Shown here: one piece after another, positions 8,435-16,382 of the stretch | Position numbering within the stretch: position 1 is the first letter of the stretch | Layout: each line of letters begins with the position of its first letter | Source: Achromobacter xylosoxidans | Lineage (GTDB): Bacteria; Pseudomonadota; Gammaproteobacteria; Burkholderiales; Burkholderiaceae_B | Direction: 5' to 3' | DNA: 64,000 bases | Assembly (NCBI RefSeq): GCF_001457475.1 | Contig: NZ_LN831029.1 | Span: forward strand, 6,200,001-6,264,000 | The notes under the pieces: generated by a model | Database searches by the model: none | Told to the model about the DNA's origin: nothing | What the model saw: only the letters and a program-made list of their open reading frames with translations | Made by a program: the position numbers and the translations under genes

Positions 8435-9175
8435 ATGGAACCCCTCAACTCCCTCGGCACCGCGCTGGTCACCGGCGGCGCCAGCGGCATGGGCCTGGCG
8501 ATCGTCGAGCGGCTGGCGCGCGACGGCTTTCGGGTCGTCATGGCCGACCGCAACGCGGCCCTGGCCGACAAGGAAACCCAGGCGCTGCGCGCGCAGGGCC
8601 TGGATGTGGACTACCGCGTGGTCGACCTGGCCGACGAACACGCCACCCGCGCCCTGGTGCGCGAACTGGCGCCGCTGGCGGCGCTGGTCAACAACGCCGG
8701 CCTGTTCGATGAGCGCAAGTTCTTCGACGTCACCAGCGATGATTACCGGCGCATGTACGACGTCAACCTGCTGGCCGTCGCCACCCTGACGCAGGAAGCC
8801 GCGCGCGACATGGCCGCCGGCGGCAAGATCGTCAACATCGCATCGCGCGCCTACCTGGGCGCGCGCAACCATCCGCACTACGTGGCCTCGAAGGCCGCGC
8901 TGGTGGGTTACACCCGCGCCTCGGCCATGGAACTGGCGCCACGCGGCATCCTGGTGAACGCCATCGCGCCCGGGCTGATCGACACGCCGCTGCTGCGCAA
9001 TCTGAGCCCCGAACGCCTGGCGGCGCAGTTGGCGCTGCAGCCCACGGGCCGCGCCGGCCAGCCGCGAGACGTGGCCAACGCGGTGTCGTTCCTGGCCTCG
9101 CCGCAAATGGACTTCATCACCGGCCAGGTGATTTTCGTGGACGGCGGCAAGTCGCTGGGCGGGTCGGGAGCATAG
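8435..9175 (+). CDS. SDR-family oxidoreductase
   Basis: 246 residues. Cofactor motif TGGASGMG (13-20), NNAG (86-89), Ser137, Tyr149 and Lys153; the acidic ADRN turn suggests NAD(H). The ATG at 8435 is eight bases after the previous stop, with AGGAAT before it. This is the third distinct SDR in one transcription unit, so the pathway likely handles several hydroxyl positions or stereoisomers. Confidence 0.87.
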   Translation: MEPLNSLGTALVTGGASGMGLAIVERLARDGFRVVMADRNAALADKETQALRAQGLDVDYRVVDLADEHATRALVRELAPLAALVNNAGLFDERKFFDVTSDDYRRMYDVNLLAVATLTQEAARDMAAGGKIVNIASRAYLGARNHPHYVASKAALVGYTRASAMELAPRGILVNAIAPGLIDTPLLRNLSPERLAAQLALQPTGRAGQPRDVANAVSFLASPQMDFITGQVIFVDGGKSLGGSGA

Positions 9176-9180
9176 GCAGC

Positions 9181-10887
9181 ATGGACAGCATCAAGTGGGA
9201 CAAGGAAGTCGACGCGCTCGTGGTCGGCTCGGGCGCGGGCGGCATGAGCGCCGCGCTGACCGCCAGCGTGGCGGGCCTGGACGTATTGCTCATCGAGAAG
9301 ACCGACCGCATCGGCGGCTCGACCGCCATTTCCGGCGGCGCGCTATGGATACCGCTGAACGCGCAGACCGAGGCCGCCGGCCATCCGGACAGCTTCGACA
9401 AGGTCTGGACCTATCTGCAGGAAACCGTCGGCGCCGCGGCCTCCGACGAGATGAAGCGCGCCTATCTGGACGCCGGCCCGCGCATGATGGATGACCTGGT
9501 CGCGCGCGGCTTCCTGCGCGTGGCCGCGCGCACCGCCTCGCCCGACTACTACCCCGACCTGCCCGGTGCCGCCATGGGCGGCCGCTCGCTCGATCCGGTG
9601 GAATTCGACGGCCGCAAGCTGGGCCGCCATTTCAAGACGCTGCGCGATCCGCTCAAGGAATTCACGGTGCTGGGCGGCATGATGGTCAGCATCACCGACG
9701 TGCGCCACCTGCTGCGCGCCACCCGCGCGTTCGCCTCGTGGTGCCACGCCATGAAGCTGGTGCTGCGCTATGGCGCCGACCGCCTGCGCGGCTACCACCG
9801 CGGCACCCGCCTGCTGCTGGGCAACGCGCTGGCCGCCCAACTGTTCCACGCGATGTTGGCGCGCAAGGTGCCCTACTGGCTGGACACGCCGGCGCTGACG
9901 CTGCTGCGCGATGCCGACGGCGCGGTGCTGGGCACCACCGTCGAGCATGAAGGCCGGCGCATGAACATTCGCGCCCGCCGTGGCGTGGTCATGGCCACCG
10001 GCGGCTTTCCGTGGGATTCGACGCGCCGCCGCCAGACCTACCCCCACCCCACCGACGACTGGTCGATGGCGCCGCGCGACAATACCGGCGACGGCATCCG
10101 CCTGGCCGAGGACGCCGGCGCGGCGCTGGGCCAGGGCCATTCCAGCCCCGCCTTCTGGGCGCCGGTGTCGATCCTGGAACAACCCGGCGGCAAGCGGCTG
10201 CACTATCCGCACCTGGTGTGGGACCGCGCCAAGCCCGGCCTCATCGCCGTCAACGGCGCCGGCCGCCGCTTCGTCAACGAATCGACTTCGTACCACGCCT
10301 TCGTGCAAGCCATGTACCGCAGCCACGAGCAGGTGCCGACGATGCCAGCCTTCCTGCTGTGCGACCAGCGCTTCATCGATACCTGGGGCCTGGGCCTGGC
10401 GCTGCCCGGCGGACGGCCGCGCCAGCATCTCATCGATGCCGGCTACCTGCTGCAAGGCGCAACGCTGGAGGCGCTGGCGCAGAAACTGGGCGTGCCGCCC
10501 GATGCGCTGCACGCGACCGTCGCGCGCTACAACGAATACGCGGCGCAAGGCCTGGACCCCGACTTCGGCAAGGGGAGCACCGCCTACAACCGCTACCTGG
10601 GCGATCCCGAGCACCAGCCCAACCCCTGCCTGGCGCCGCTCGGCGCCGGCCCCTACTACGCGGTCAAGGTGTACGCCGGCGACATCGGCACCGCCCGCGG
10701 CATCGCCGCCAATGGCAACGCGCAGGCGCTGGACGCCGCCGGCCAGCCGATTCCCGGCCTCTACGTGGCCGGCAACGACATGCATTCGGTCATGGGCGGC
10801 GCCTATCCGGCGCCCGGCATCACGCTCGGACCCGCCCTGACTTTCGGCTGGGTCGCTGGACAACACCTGGCCCGTGCCCAACACTGA
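9181..10887 (+). CDS. FAD-dependent oxidoreductase, 3-ketosteroid delta1-dehydrogenase type
   Basis: 568 residues, FAD_binding_2 family. The N-terminal FAD motif GSGAGGMSAALTAS (near residue 16) is followed by EKTDRIGGSTAISGG. The C-terminal block NDMHSVMGGAYPAPGITLGPAL matches the ketosteroid dehydrogenase type, and Tyr542 and Gly546 fall where the catalytic Tyr/Gly pair of that family lies. It would desaturate a cyclic ketone next to its carbonyl group. It starts five bases after the preceding SDR. A fumarate-reductase-like role is the main alternative, but the family layout argues for ring desaturation. Confidence 0.8.
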   Translation: MDSIKWDKEVDALVVGSGAGGMSAALTASVAGLDVLLIEKTDRIGGSTAISGGALWIPLNAQTEAAGHPDSFDKVWTYLQETVGAAASDEMKRAYLDAGPRMMDDLVARGFLRVAARTASPDYYPDLPGAAMGGRSLDPVEFDGRKLGRHFKTLRDPLKEFTVLGGMMVSITDVRHLLRATRAFASWCHAMKLVLRYGADRLRGYHRGTRLLLGNALAAQLFHAMLARKVPYWLDTPALTLLRDADGAVLGTTVEHEGRRMNIRARRGVVMATGGFPWDSTRRRQTYPHPTDDWSMAPRDNTGDGIRLAEDAGAALGQGHSSPAFWAPVSILEQPGGKRLHYPHLVWDRAKPGLIAVNGAGRRFVNESTSYHAFVQAMYRSHEQVPTMPAFLLCDQRFIDTWGLGLALPGGRPRQHLIDAGYLLQGATLEALAQKLGVPPDALHATVARYNEYAAQGLDPDFGKGSTAYNRYLGDPEHQPNPCLAPLGAGPYYAVKVYAGDIGTARGIAANGNAQALDAAGQPIPGLYVAGNDMHSVMGGAYPAPGITLGPALTFGWVAGQHLARAQH

Positions 10888-10912
10888 CGCACCACCACCG
10901 ACAAGGACTCCC

Positions 10913-11518
10913 ATGAAGATCTACTTCTCGCCCGCCTCGCCCTTCGTGCGCAAGTGCATGGTCATCGCCCACGAACTGGGCCTGGCCGACCGCATCGAGA
11001 AACTGCCCAGCGCCGCCGGCCCCGTGGCCCGCGACCAGAACATCATCCCGGACAATCCGCTGGGCCAGGTGCCGACGCTGATCACCGACGACGGCCAGCG
11101 TCTGTTCGACAGCCGCGTCATCTGCGAATACCTGAACGACCTGGGCAAGGGCGCGCTGTTCCCCACGGGCGCCACCCGCTGGGCCGCGCTGGCCGAACAA
11201 TCCCTGGGCGACGGCATGCTGGGCGCCGCGCTGCTGGCGCGCTACGAAACCGTGCTGCGCCCCGAGCCGCTGCGCTGGGACGGCTGGTACGAAGGCCAGA
11301 TGGGCAAGGTGCGCGACGGCCTGGCGCTGCTCGAGAAGACCGCCGCCCGCCTGGAAGGCCGCCTCGACATCGGCACCATCACCGTCGGCTGCGCCCTGGG
11401 CTACCTGGACTTCCGCTATCCCGATTTCGACTGGCGCGCCGGCCATCCCGCCGTCGCCGCCTGGTTCAAGGCGTTCAACCAGCGCCCCTCGATGCAGGCC
11501 ACGCTGCCACACGCCTGA
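10913..11518 (+). CDS. glutathione S-transferase-like protein
   Basis: 201 residues. A thioredoxin-fold N-terminal domain (SPASPFVRK with Ser10 as likely glutathione-activating residue; NPLGQVPTL; DSRVICEYL binds the glutamyl part) is followed by an all-helical C-terminal domain. An in-frame upstream start at 10874 overlaps the flavoprotein gene, but the ATG at 10913 gives the normal family N terminus. Last gene of the operon, followed by a strong terminator at 11617. It might detoxify or open a reactive enone made by the flavoprotein, which is inference. Confidence 0.85.
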   Translation: MKIYFSPASPFVRKCMVIAHELGLADRIEKLPSAAGPVARDQNIIPDNPLGQVPTLITDDGQRLFDSRVICEYLNDLGKGALFPTGATRWAALAEQSLGDGMLGAALLARYETVLRPEPLRWDGWYEGQMGKVRDGLALLEKTAARLEGRLDIGTITVGCALGYLDFRYPDFDWRAGHPAVAAWFKAFNQRPSMQATLPHA

Positions 11519-11616
11519 CCCGCTCCGGTTTGGGTGGCCGCCAAGCCTGGAGAACCCGCCGGGCTCCCGGCGCAACGGCCGCCCGGTACGGCGCGCCCTC
11601 TTGGGCCCGCCGCTCG

Positions 11617-11646
11617 CCCCTGGCTTTTGCCAGGGGCTTTTTTTTC
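11617..11646 (+). terminator. rho-independent terminator of the SDR-liv operon
   Basis: Perfect 8-bp stem CCCCTGGC/GCCAGGGG with a TTTT loop, followed by C and eight T. It lies about 100 bases after the GST-like gene. Confidence 0.9.
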
Positions 11647-11745
11647 TTACAGATCGACATACCGCCCCGCCCAGGGCCGTCTATATTGAACTTCCGAGGT
11701 CCCCGCCGGACCAACTGGTAGACCCACAGACCAGGGAGCCCACGC

Positions 11746-12330
11746 ATGAACGTGACCGCCGTCTCCCCCATCGCCCGCGTCGCCCCGCCGTATGCCGCGC
11801 GCATCCCGCTGCTGGACGACACACGCCCCGTCTGGGAAGCCGAATGGGCCGCCCGCAACGCCGCCACGCGCCAGGCGCAACGCAGCGCCCAGGCGCAGGC
11901 CGCCTGGCAGGCCCAGCGCGTCGCCCGCGCGGCTGCCTCGCCGCAGGCGGATGACGCCGATGCCGGCCGCGCCGTCACCAACACGCCATCCAGGGCGGTC
12001 GCCCTCACGGCCGCCGCGCCCGCCGCCATCAATGTCGACCAGCTGCGCGACCTGTACGCCGATGCCCGCCTGCGCCGCGCCATCGATGAATTCTCGGCGC
12101 GCCCCGACCCGGTGGCGCTGCGCGCCGACAGCGCCAATGATCTCGGCACCATCGAGGGCCTGACGCCGCTGCAACCCTACCGCGTGGCCATGGGCAACCC
12201 GCAAGTGCAGGAACTGCAGACCACCGTGGCCTTGAAGGCCGCGGGCCTGGGCATCCCCAAGGTCGAGAACATCGGCCCCACCGAGAACGTGACCGACCAA
12301 GCCCGCTACCGGCCCAACGCGCGCACTTGA
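11746..12330 (+). CDS. hypothetical protein, Ala-rich
   Basis: 194 residues, not recognised. No signal peptide or membrane segment. Residues about 28-65 are an Ala/Gln/Arg-rich stretch likely to form one long helix (EWAARNAATRQAQRSAQAQ). The C-terminal half is more polar with a possible helical repeat (VDQLRDLYADARLRRAIDEF) and a Pro/Asn-rich tail. It has its own GGGA ribosome site and stands alone between two terminators, so it is a single-gene unit. Codon use matches its neighbours. Confidence 0.65.
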   Translation: MNVTAVSPIARVAPPYAARIPLLDDTRPVWEAEWAARNAATRQAQRSAQAQAAWQAQRVARAAASPQADDADAGRAVTNTPSRAVALTAAAPAAINVDQLRDLYADARLRRAIDEFSARPDPVALRADSANDLGTIEGLTPLQPYRVAMGNPQVQELQTTVALKAAGLGIPKVENIGPTENVTDQARYRPNART

Positions 12331-12440
12331 TTGAACCGCGCAGGCGCAATCCGCGCCTGGCCCCCCGCTCGCGACACGAAGGCTCGGGTATAAACGCCTC
12401 GGATAACGCTCACGTGCACCGCTGCGCCGATCCAGGCAAG

Positions 12441-12466
12441 AAAAAAGCCGCCCACACGGGCGGCTT
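12441..12466 (-). terminator. terminator of the DUF3100-type gene
   Basis: 9-bp stem (12445-12453 with 12458-12466), 4-base loop, followed leftward by six T on the minus strand, 27 bases past the stop codon. Confidence 0.85.
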
Positions 12467-12492
12467 GTCACTTGCCGGACGGCGACGTCCGA

Positions 12493-13827
12493 TCAGTGGA
12501 AGAACTCGGCGATCATCGTTGCGCCCAGGAAGGTGCCGGCGTTGGCCGCCAGCGACACCACCACGATCTTCCAGCCCAGCTTGCGGAAGGCCGGCAGGTC
12601 CTTCAGGATCGACAGGCCGGCCATCGCCAGGATCACCGTGGTGAACGGCAGGAAGTTGACCTTGTTGACCGCGGCAATGATCTGGTCCGAGTACGGCACC
12701 GCGCCGGGGCAACCCACGGTCATGGCGATCAGCGACAGCACCGCCACGGCGGGCAGCTTGGGCACCACGCGCAGCAGCAGGTCGGCGATCACGACCAGCA
12801 CGATGATGATCAGCATGCCGGGCAGCGCGTCCAGGATCGGCACCTTGTAGCCGAACTGGTTGCCGACCAGGGCGAACAGGCCGCACACGGCATAGGCCGT
12901 CAGGCGATCGCCGAAGCCCATCTTCACGGCATGCGACGGCGCGTCGGTCGCGGCCGTGGTGTCGGCGGCGGTTTCGGCCTTGGCGCGCGAGAAGCGGCCC
13001 AGCACCGGCTCCAGCTTGCCGTACAGGAAGATGGTCGTCGGCAGCGAGATGAACAGCGTGAAGTACACGCCCACCACCGTGGTCAGCAGGTTGGCGGCGG
13101 CGGCCAGCGCGGCCACCTGGTGCGCCACTTCCGGCGTCTGCTGCGAAGCGATAGCGCCCACGCCCGCGGCCATCATGCTGCCCGAGCCCACGCCGGCGCC
13201 CATGGCGAGCGAGCGCGGATCGAAGATGTTCAGGCTGGTGATGAAGCCGGCCATCAGCGCCACGAACAGCGCGCCGATCACGGTGCCGGTGATGTACTCG
13301 GCCATCACGCCGCGGCCTTCGGGCGAATTCATGCCGTAGCGCTCGCCGATGATCGCCAGGCTGGGCTCGCGGCCCACCGAGAAGGTCGCGCCAATGGCTT
13401 CGCGCTTGATGCCCAGCAGCAGCGCCAGCGGCAGGCCGATGGCCATGGTGCCGAAAAAGTGGCCGAATTCCTGGAACACCAGGGCCCAGCCGGCCTCGCG
13501 CACCTGCGGCAGCGAACCGCCGACCATCAGGCCCAGCTTGGCCAGGAACGGCAGCAGCGCGTATTGCAGGTAGCCGCTGATGCGGGTCTGCATGGCGGTG
13601 TCGATACCCGCGTTGGCCGGCAGGCGCTGGCCGAAGGCGGCCACGACCGCGCCGATGAAGATGGCCCAGAGCATGGGCTGCAGAACGATCTTGCCCGGGC
13701 CCACCGCGAAGGTGACGCTGCCGATCGCTTCGGACACGAGCACCACCAGCAAGATGGCGACAAGCATGCGGAGGCGGCTGTATAGCGACATGGCGGGCAT
13801 GGCCAGGCTGGCGCTGGCATGAGACAT
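12493..13827 (-). CDS. DUF3100-type integral membrane protein, probable transporter
   Basis: 444 residues with about ten to eleven hydrophobic segments in two halves, joined by a polar loop near residue 270 (AKAETAADTTAAT). The long open frame reaches 14109, but the ATG at 13827 has an AGGGGA ribosome site and starts a typical short cytoplasmic tail. Conserved-looking features are GREPSLAIIGERYGMNSPEGRG and GAGVGSGSMMAAGVGA, the latter resembling the Gly-rich transport loops of symporters. I recall this as DUF3100 but cannot confirm it. Divergent from a LysR gene that probably controls it. Confidence 0.75.
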   Translation of the reverse strand: MSHASASLAMPAMSLYSRLRMLVAILLVVLVSEAIGSVTFAVGPGKIVLQPMLWAIFIGAVVAAFGQRLPANAGIDTAMQTRISGYLQYALLPFLAKLGLMVGGSLPQVREAGWALVFQEFGHFFGTMAIGLPLALLLGIKREAIGATFSVGREPSLAIIGERYGMNSPEGRGVMAEYITGTVIGALFVALMAGFITSLNIFDPRSLAMGAGVGSGSMMAAGVGAIASQQTPEVAHQVAALAAAANLLTTVVGVYFTLFISLPTTIFLYGKLEPVLGRFSRAKAETAADTTAATDAPSHAVKMGFGDRLTAYAVCGLFALVGNQFGYKVPILDALPGMLIIIVLVVIADLLLRVVPKLPAVAVLSLIAMTVGCPGAVPYSDQIIAAVNKVNFLPFTTVILAMAGLSILKDLPAFRKLGWKIVVVSLAANAGTFLGATMIAEFFH

Positions 13828-13997
13828 CGGATTCCCCTGAGTACGTGAGTAGGTATGGCGCGGCCCGATCGGCATGTCCCTGGCGGGCCAGCCGCGCTGA
13901 ACGGCTGGCGCGGGACGGCTCGCGATGCGAGCGGGCGGCAGCGACGATTTTCGCCCGGGGGCCGGCGCGCCAACCATGACAGCGCCTGGGCTAATGT

Positions 13998-14014
13998 GTT
14001 GCGTAAAATGCAAC
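13998..14014. promoter_or_regulatory. LysR-type binding site candidate (T-N11-A)
   Basis: GTTGC-N7-GCAAC dyad, which contains the T-N11-A spacing of LysR regulators, in the gap between the divergent membrane-protein and lysR genes. Confidence 0.6.
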
Positions 14015-14120
14015 GGATGCCCCTGGACGGGGATTTTTTTGCAAGAACCGGCAATATATAAGGGTAAACCCTCGATATGTTGCAGACCGAACCGATGCCT
14101 TTGTGCCACGGAGCCGCCCC

Positions 14121-15041
14121 ATGGACGAAAAACTCGACGCCCGCCGCACCCATTACTTCATGCAGGTCATGAGCCGCGGTTCGGTGCGCGGCGCCGCCGA
14201 AGTGCTGAACATGGATCCGTCCGCCGTCAGCCGCGCCATCGCCGCGCTGGAGCGCGACTGCGGCATGGCGCTGTTCGAACGGCGCGGCCGCGGCGTGGTG
14301 CCGACCGACGCCGGCCACATCCTGGCGCGCTACGTGAAGCGCCAGCAGAACATCCAGGAGAGCTTCTTCTCAGAGATCGACAGCCTGCGCAAGGCGGAGC
14401 GCGGCCACATCGACCTGGTGCTGGGCGAAGGCTTCGTCGAACTGATGTTCGACCGCGTGCTGCCCGGCTACTGGCGCAATCATCCGGAAGTCACGCTGGA
14501 CATCGACGTGGCCCGCACCTCGGAAATCGTGCAGCGCATCGTCGATGACCAGGCCTACATCGGCCTGGTGTTCCAGCCGCCCAACGATGCCCGGCTGCGC
14601 ACGCACTATTCGCGCCCCGAGCCGATCCGCGCCATCGTGCGCCAGGAGCATCCGCTGACGCGCCTGCAGCGCCCGCTGCTGCTGACCGACCTGGTCGAGT
14701 ATCCCGGCGCCGCGATGCAGGAAGGCTTCGGCGTGCGCCAGCACATCCAGGCCGCCGAGATCAGCGAACAGGTGCGGCTGCGCAACGTGCTGACCACCTC
14801 GTCGTTCAAGGCGCTTTGGCAATTCGCCGCCACTGGCATCGGCTACGCCCTGACGCCGCCCATCGCTGTCACCGCCGACATGGCCGCGCTCCGCCTGGCC
14901 AGCCTGCCGCTGGCCAACCCCATTCTCAACCAGGGCAGCCTGCACGTGCTCAGCCGCGCCGGCCGCCACATCTCGCCGGCGGCGCGCGAACTGCTGGACC
15001 ACATCGTGCGCGGCATCGGCACGCCCGCCGACGCCATCTGA
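14121..15041 (+). CDS. LysR-family transcriptional regulator
   Basis: 306 residues. The N-terminal winged helix-turn-helix (GSVRGAAEVLNMDPSAVSRAIAALE, about 22-46) is followed by a LysR substrate-binding domain. The ATG at 14121 has CGGAG before it; a GTG at 14103 would add six residues without a ribosome site. Divergent from the DUF3100-type gene across 293 bases that contain a T-N11-A dyad. It probably activates that transporter in response to its substrate, which is unknown. Confidence 0.87.
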   Translation: MDEKLDARRTHYFMQVMSRGSVRGAAEVLNMDPSAVSRAIAALERDCGMALFERRGRGVVPTDAGHILARYVKRQQNIQESFFSEIDSLRKAERGHIDLVLGEGFVELMFDRVLPGYWRNHPEVTLDIDVARTSEIVQRIVDDQAYIGLVFQPPNDARLRTHYSRPEPIRAIVRQEHPLTRLQRPLLLTDLVEYPGAAMQEGFGVRQHIQAAEISEQVRLRNVLTTSSFKALWQFAATGIGYALTPPIAVTADMAALRLASLPLANPILNQGSLHVLSRAGRHISPAARELLDHIVRGIGTPADAI

Positions 15042-15127
15042 TACGGTCGCCTGGCGCGAATCTGCATCTGCCCCGCCCGCGCCGGGGCGGCTACAGTGGC
15101 CGCATCCCCTGTCAGGAGACCTTCCCG

Positions 15128-15319
15128 ATGCTCAGCTTCCTGCGCACGGTCAAATCCGTGCTGTGGGGCTTTTTCGGCGTGCGCCGCGGCCGCGGCTACG
15201 ACGCCGACATCGCCCACAACAAGCCCGCCCCGCTGATCCTCACCGGCCTGCTGATGGCCGCCTGCCTGGTCGTGATCCTGGTGCTGGTGGCGCGCTGGGC
15301 GGTCAACGCCGCGCTGTAG
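15128..15319 (+). CDS. DUF2970 family small membrane protein
   Basis: 63 residues. A conserved N-terminal block (TVKSVLWGFFGVRRG, then HNKPAPLILTG) leads into one transmembrane helix at about residues 36-58. CAGGAG ribosome site. DUF2970 proteins are common in betaproteobacteria and their role is unknown. It follows the lysR gene by 86 bases. Confidence 0.8.
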   Translation: MLSFLRTVKSVLWGFFGVRRGRGYDADIAHNKPAPLILTGLLMAACLVVILVLVARWAVNAAL

Positions 15320-15338
15320 ACCGCCGCGCGATCTGCAA

Positions 15339-15354
15339 TGACGCCATGGCGTCA
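15339..15354. repeat. 16-bp perfect palindrome between convergent genes
   Basis: TGACGCCATGGCGTCA sits between the stops of the DUF2970 and LysR genes. No T run follows on either side, so it is not a clear terminator. Confidence 0.4.
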
Positions 15355-15394
15355 ATGGGCGGATCGCGTGCCCGCGTAGCCGCGAGCCAGCACG

Positions 15395-16258
15395 CTAGGG
15401 CAGCGCCAGCGCCGACATTTCCGTCAGCAACTGCCCGAACGCCCGCACCGCCGGCGCCTGCTGTTCCGCCTGGCGCGAAATCAGCCTGAATTCGGCATGG
15501 GTCAACGGCGGCAGGCCGTAGCGGCCGTCGATCACATCCATGCCGGGCCGCACGTCTTCCTGCGGCAGCGCCGTCACGGCGAGCCCCGCCAGCACGGCCG
15601 CGCGCAGGCCCTCCTGGCTGGGCGAGGTGAAAGCCACGCGCCATTCCAGCCCGGCCGCCTGTAGCGCGTCCACGCCGACCAGGCGATGCACGCAGGGCGA
15701 CGGCGCGAAGGCCAGCGGTATGGGCTCGTCACCGGAAAAGTCGAACGCGTGCGCGGCCGCCCACACGAAGCGCGTGCGCCGCAGCATCGCGCCGCGCTCG
15801 GGTTCGCTGGGCAGCGCCATCACCACCGCCAGATCCAGCATATCCGCCTCGACCTGGGTACGCAGGTCCAGGTAGCTGCCGACCACCACGTCCAGGCGCA
15901 CCGCCGGAAAGGCGCGCGCGAACCGCGCCAGCAGCAATGGCAGGCGTTCGCCCATGAAATTCTCGGGCACGCCCAGGCGCACCGCCCCCGCCACCGATGA
16001 CCGCTGGAAACGCCGCGCCAGCGCGTCCTGGGCCCGCAGCACCTGCTCGGCGTAGCGCAGGAAGTCCTCGCCGTCCTCGGTCAGCGCCAGGCTGCGGGTG
16101 GTGCGGACCAGCAGCGCGGTGCCGGCCTGCGCTTCCAGGCGCCGGATCTGGTGGCTGACGGCCGACTGGCTCAGGTGCAGCCGTTCGGCGGCGCGGGTGA
16201 ATCCGCCGGCTTCCTTGACCGCGACGTAGGTGCGCAACAAGGCGGTATCGAAGTCCAT
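15395..16258 (-). CDS. LysR-family transcriptional regulator
   Basis: 287 residues. Helix-turn-helix at about residues 18-40 (GGFTRAAERLHLSQSAVSHQIRRLE), then an inducer-binding domain. Divergent from an MFS exporter, with tandem direct repeats in the 124-base gap, so it most likely controls that exporter and itself. Inducer unknown. Confidence 0.87.
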   Translation of the reverse strand: MDFDTALLRTYVAVKEAGGFTRAAERLHLSQSAVSHQIRRLEAQAGTALLVRTTRSLALTEDGEDFLRYAEQVLRAQDALARRFQRSSVAGAVRLGVPENFMGERLPLLLARFARAFPAVRLDVVVGSYLDLRTQVEADMLDLAVVMALPSEPERGAMLRRTRFVWAAAHAFDFSGDEPIPLAFAPSPCVHRLVGVDALQAAGLEWRVAFTSPSQEGLRAAVLAGLAVTALPQEDVRPGMDVIDGRYGLPPLTHAEFRLISRQAEQQAPAVRAFGQLLTEMSALALP

Positions 16259-16270
16259 GGAGTCAACTCA

Positions 16271-16319
16271 TGATGAATATTGATGAATCCGACGAAATTA
16301 AATCATTTCCATCATTTTT
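16271..16319. promoter_or_regulatory. tandem-repeat operator region between lysR and MFS genes
   Basis: TGATGAAT occurs twice in tandem (16271-16278 and 16281-16288), and ATCATTT occurs twice (16302-16308 and 16311-16317), in an AT-rich stretch unlike the flanking genes. This is the likely binding region of the LysR protein. Confidence 0.5.
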
Positions 16320-16382
16320 AACACGCTCCCAGAATGAGGTCCCGCGGCGGATTCCCGCCGCCGACCTCTCGTGAGAACCCCG

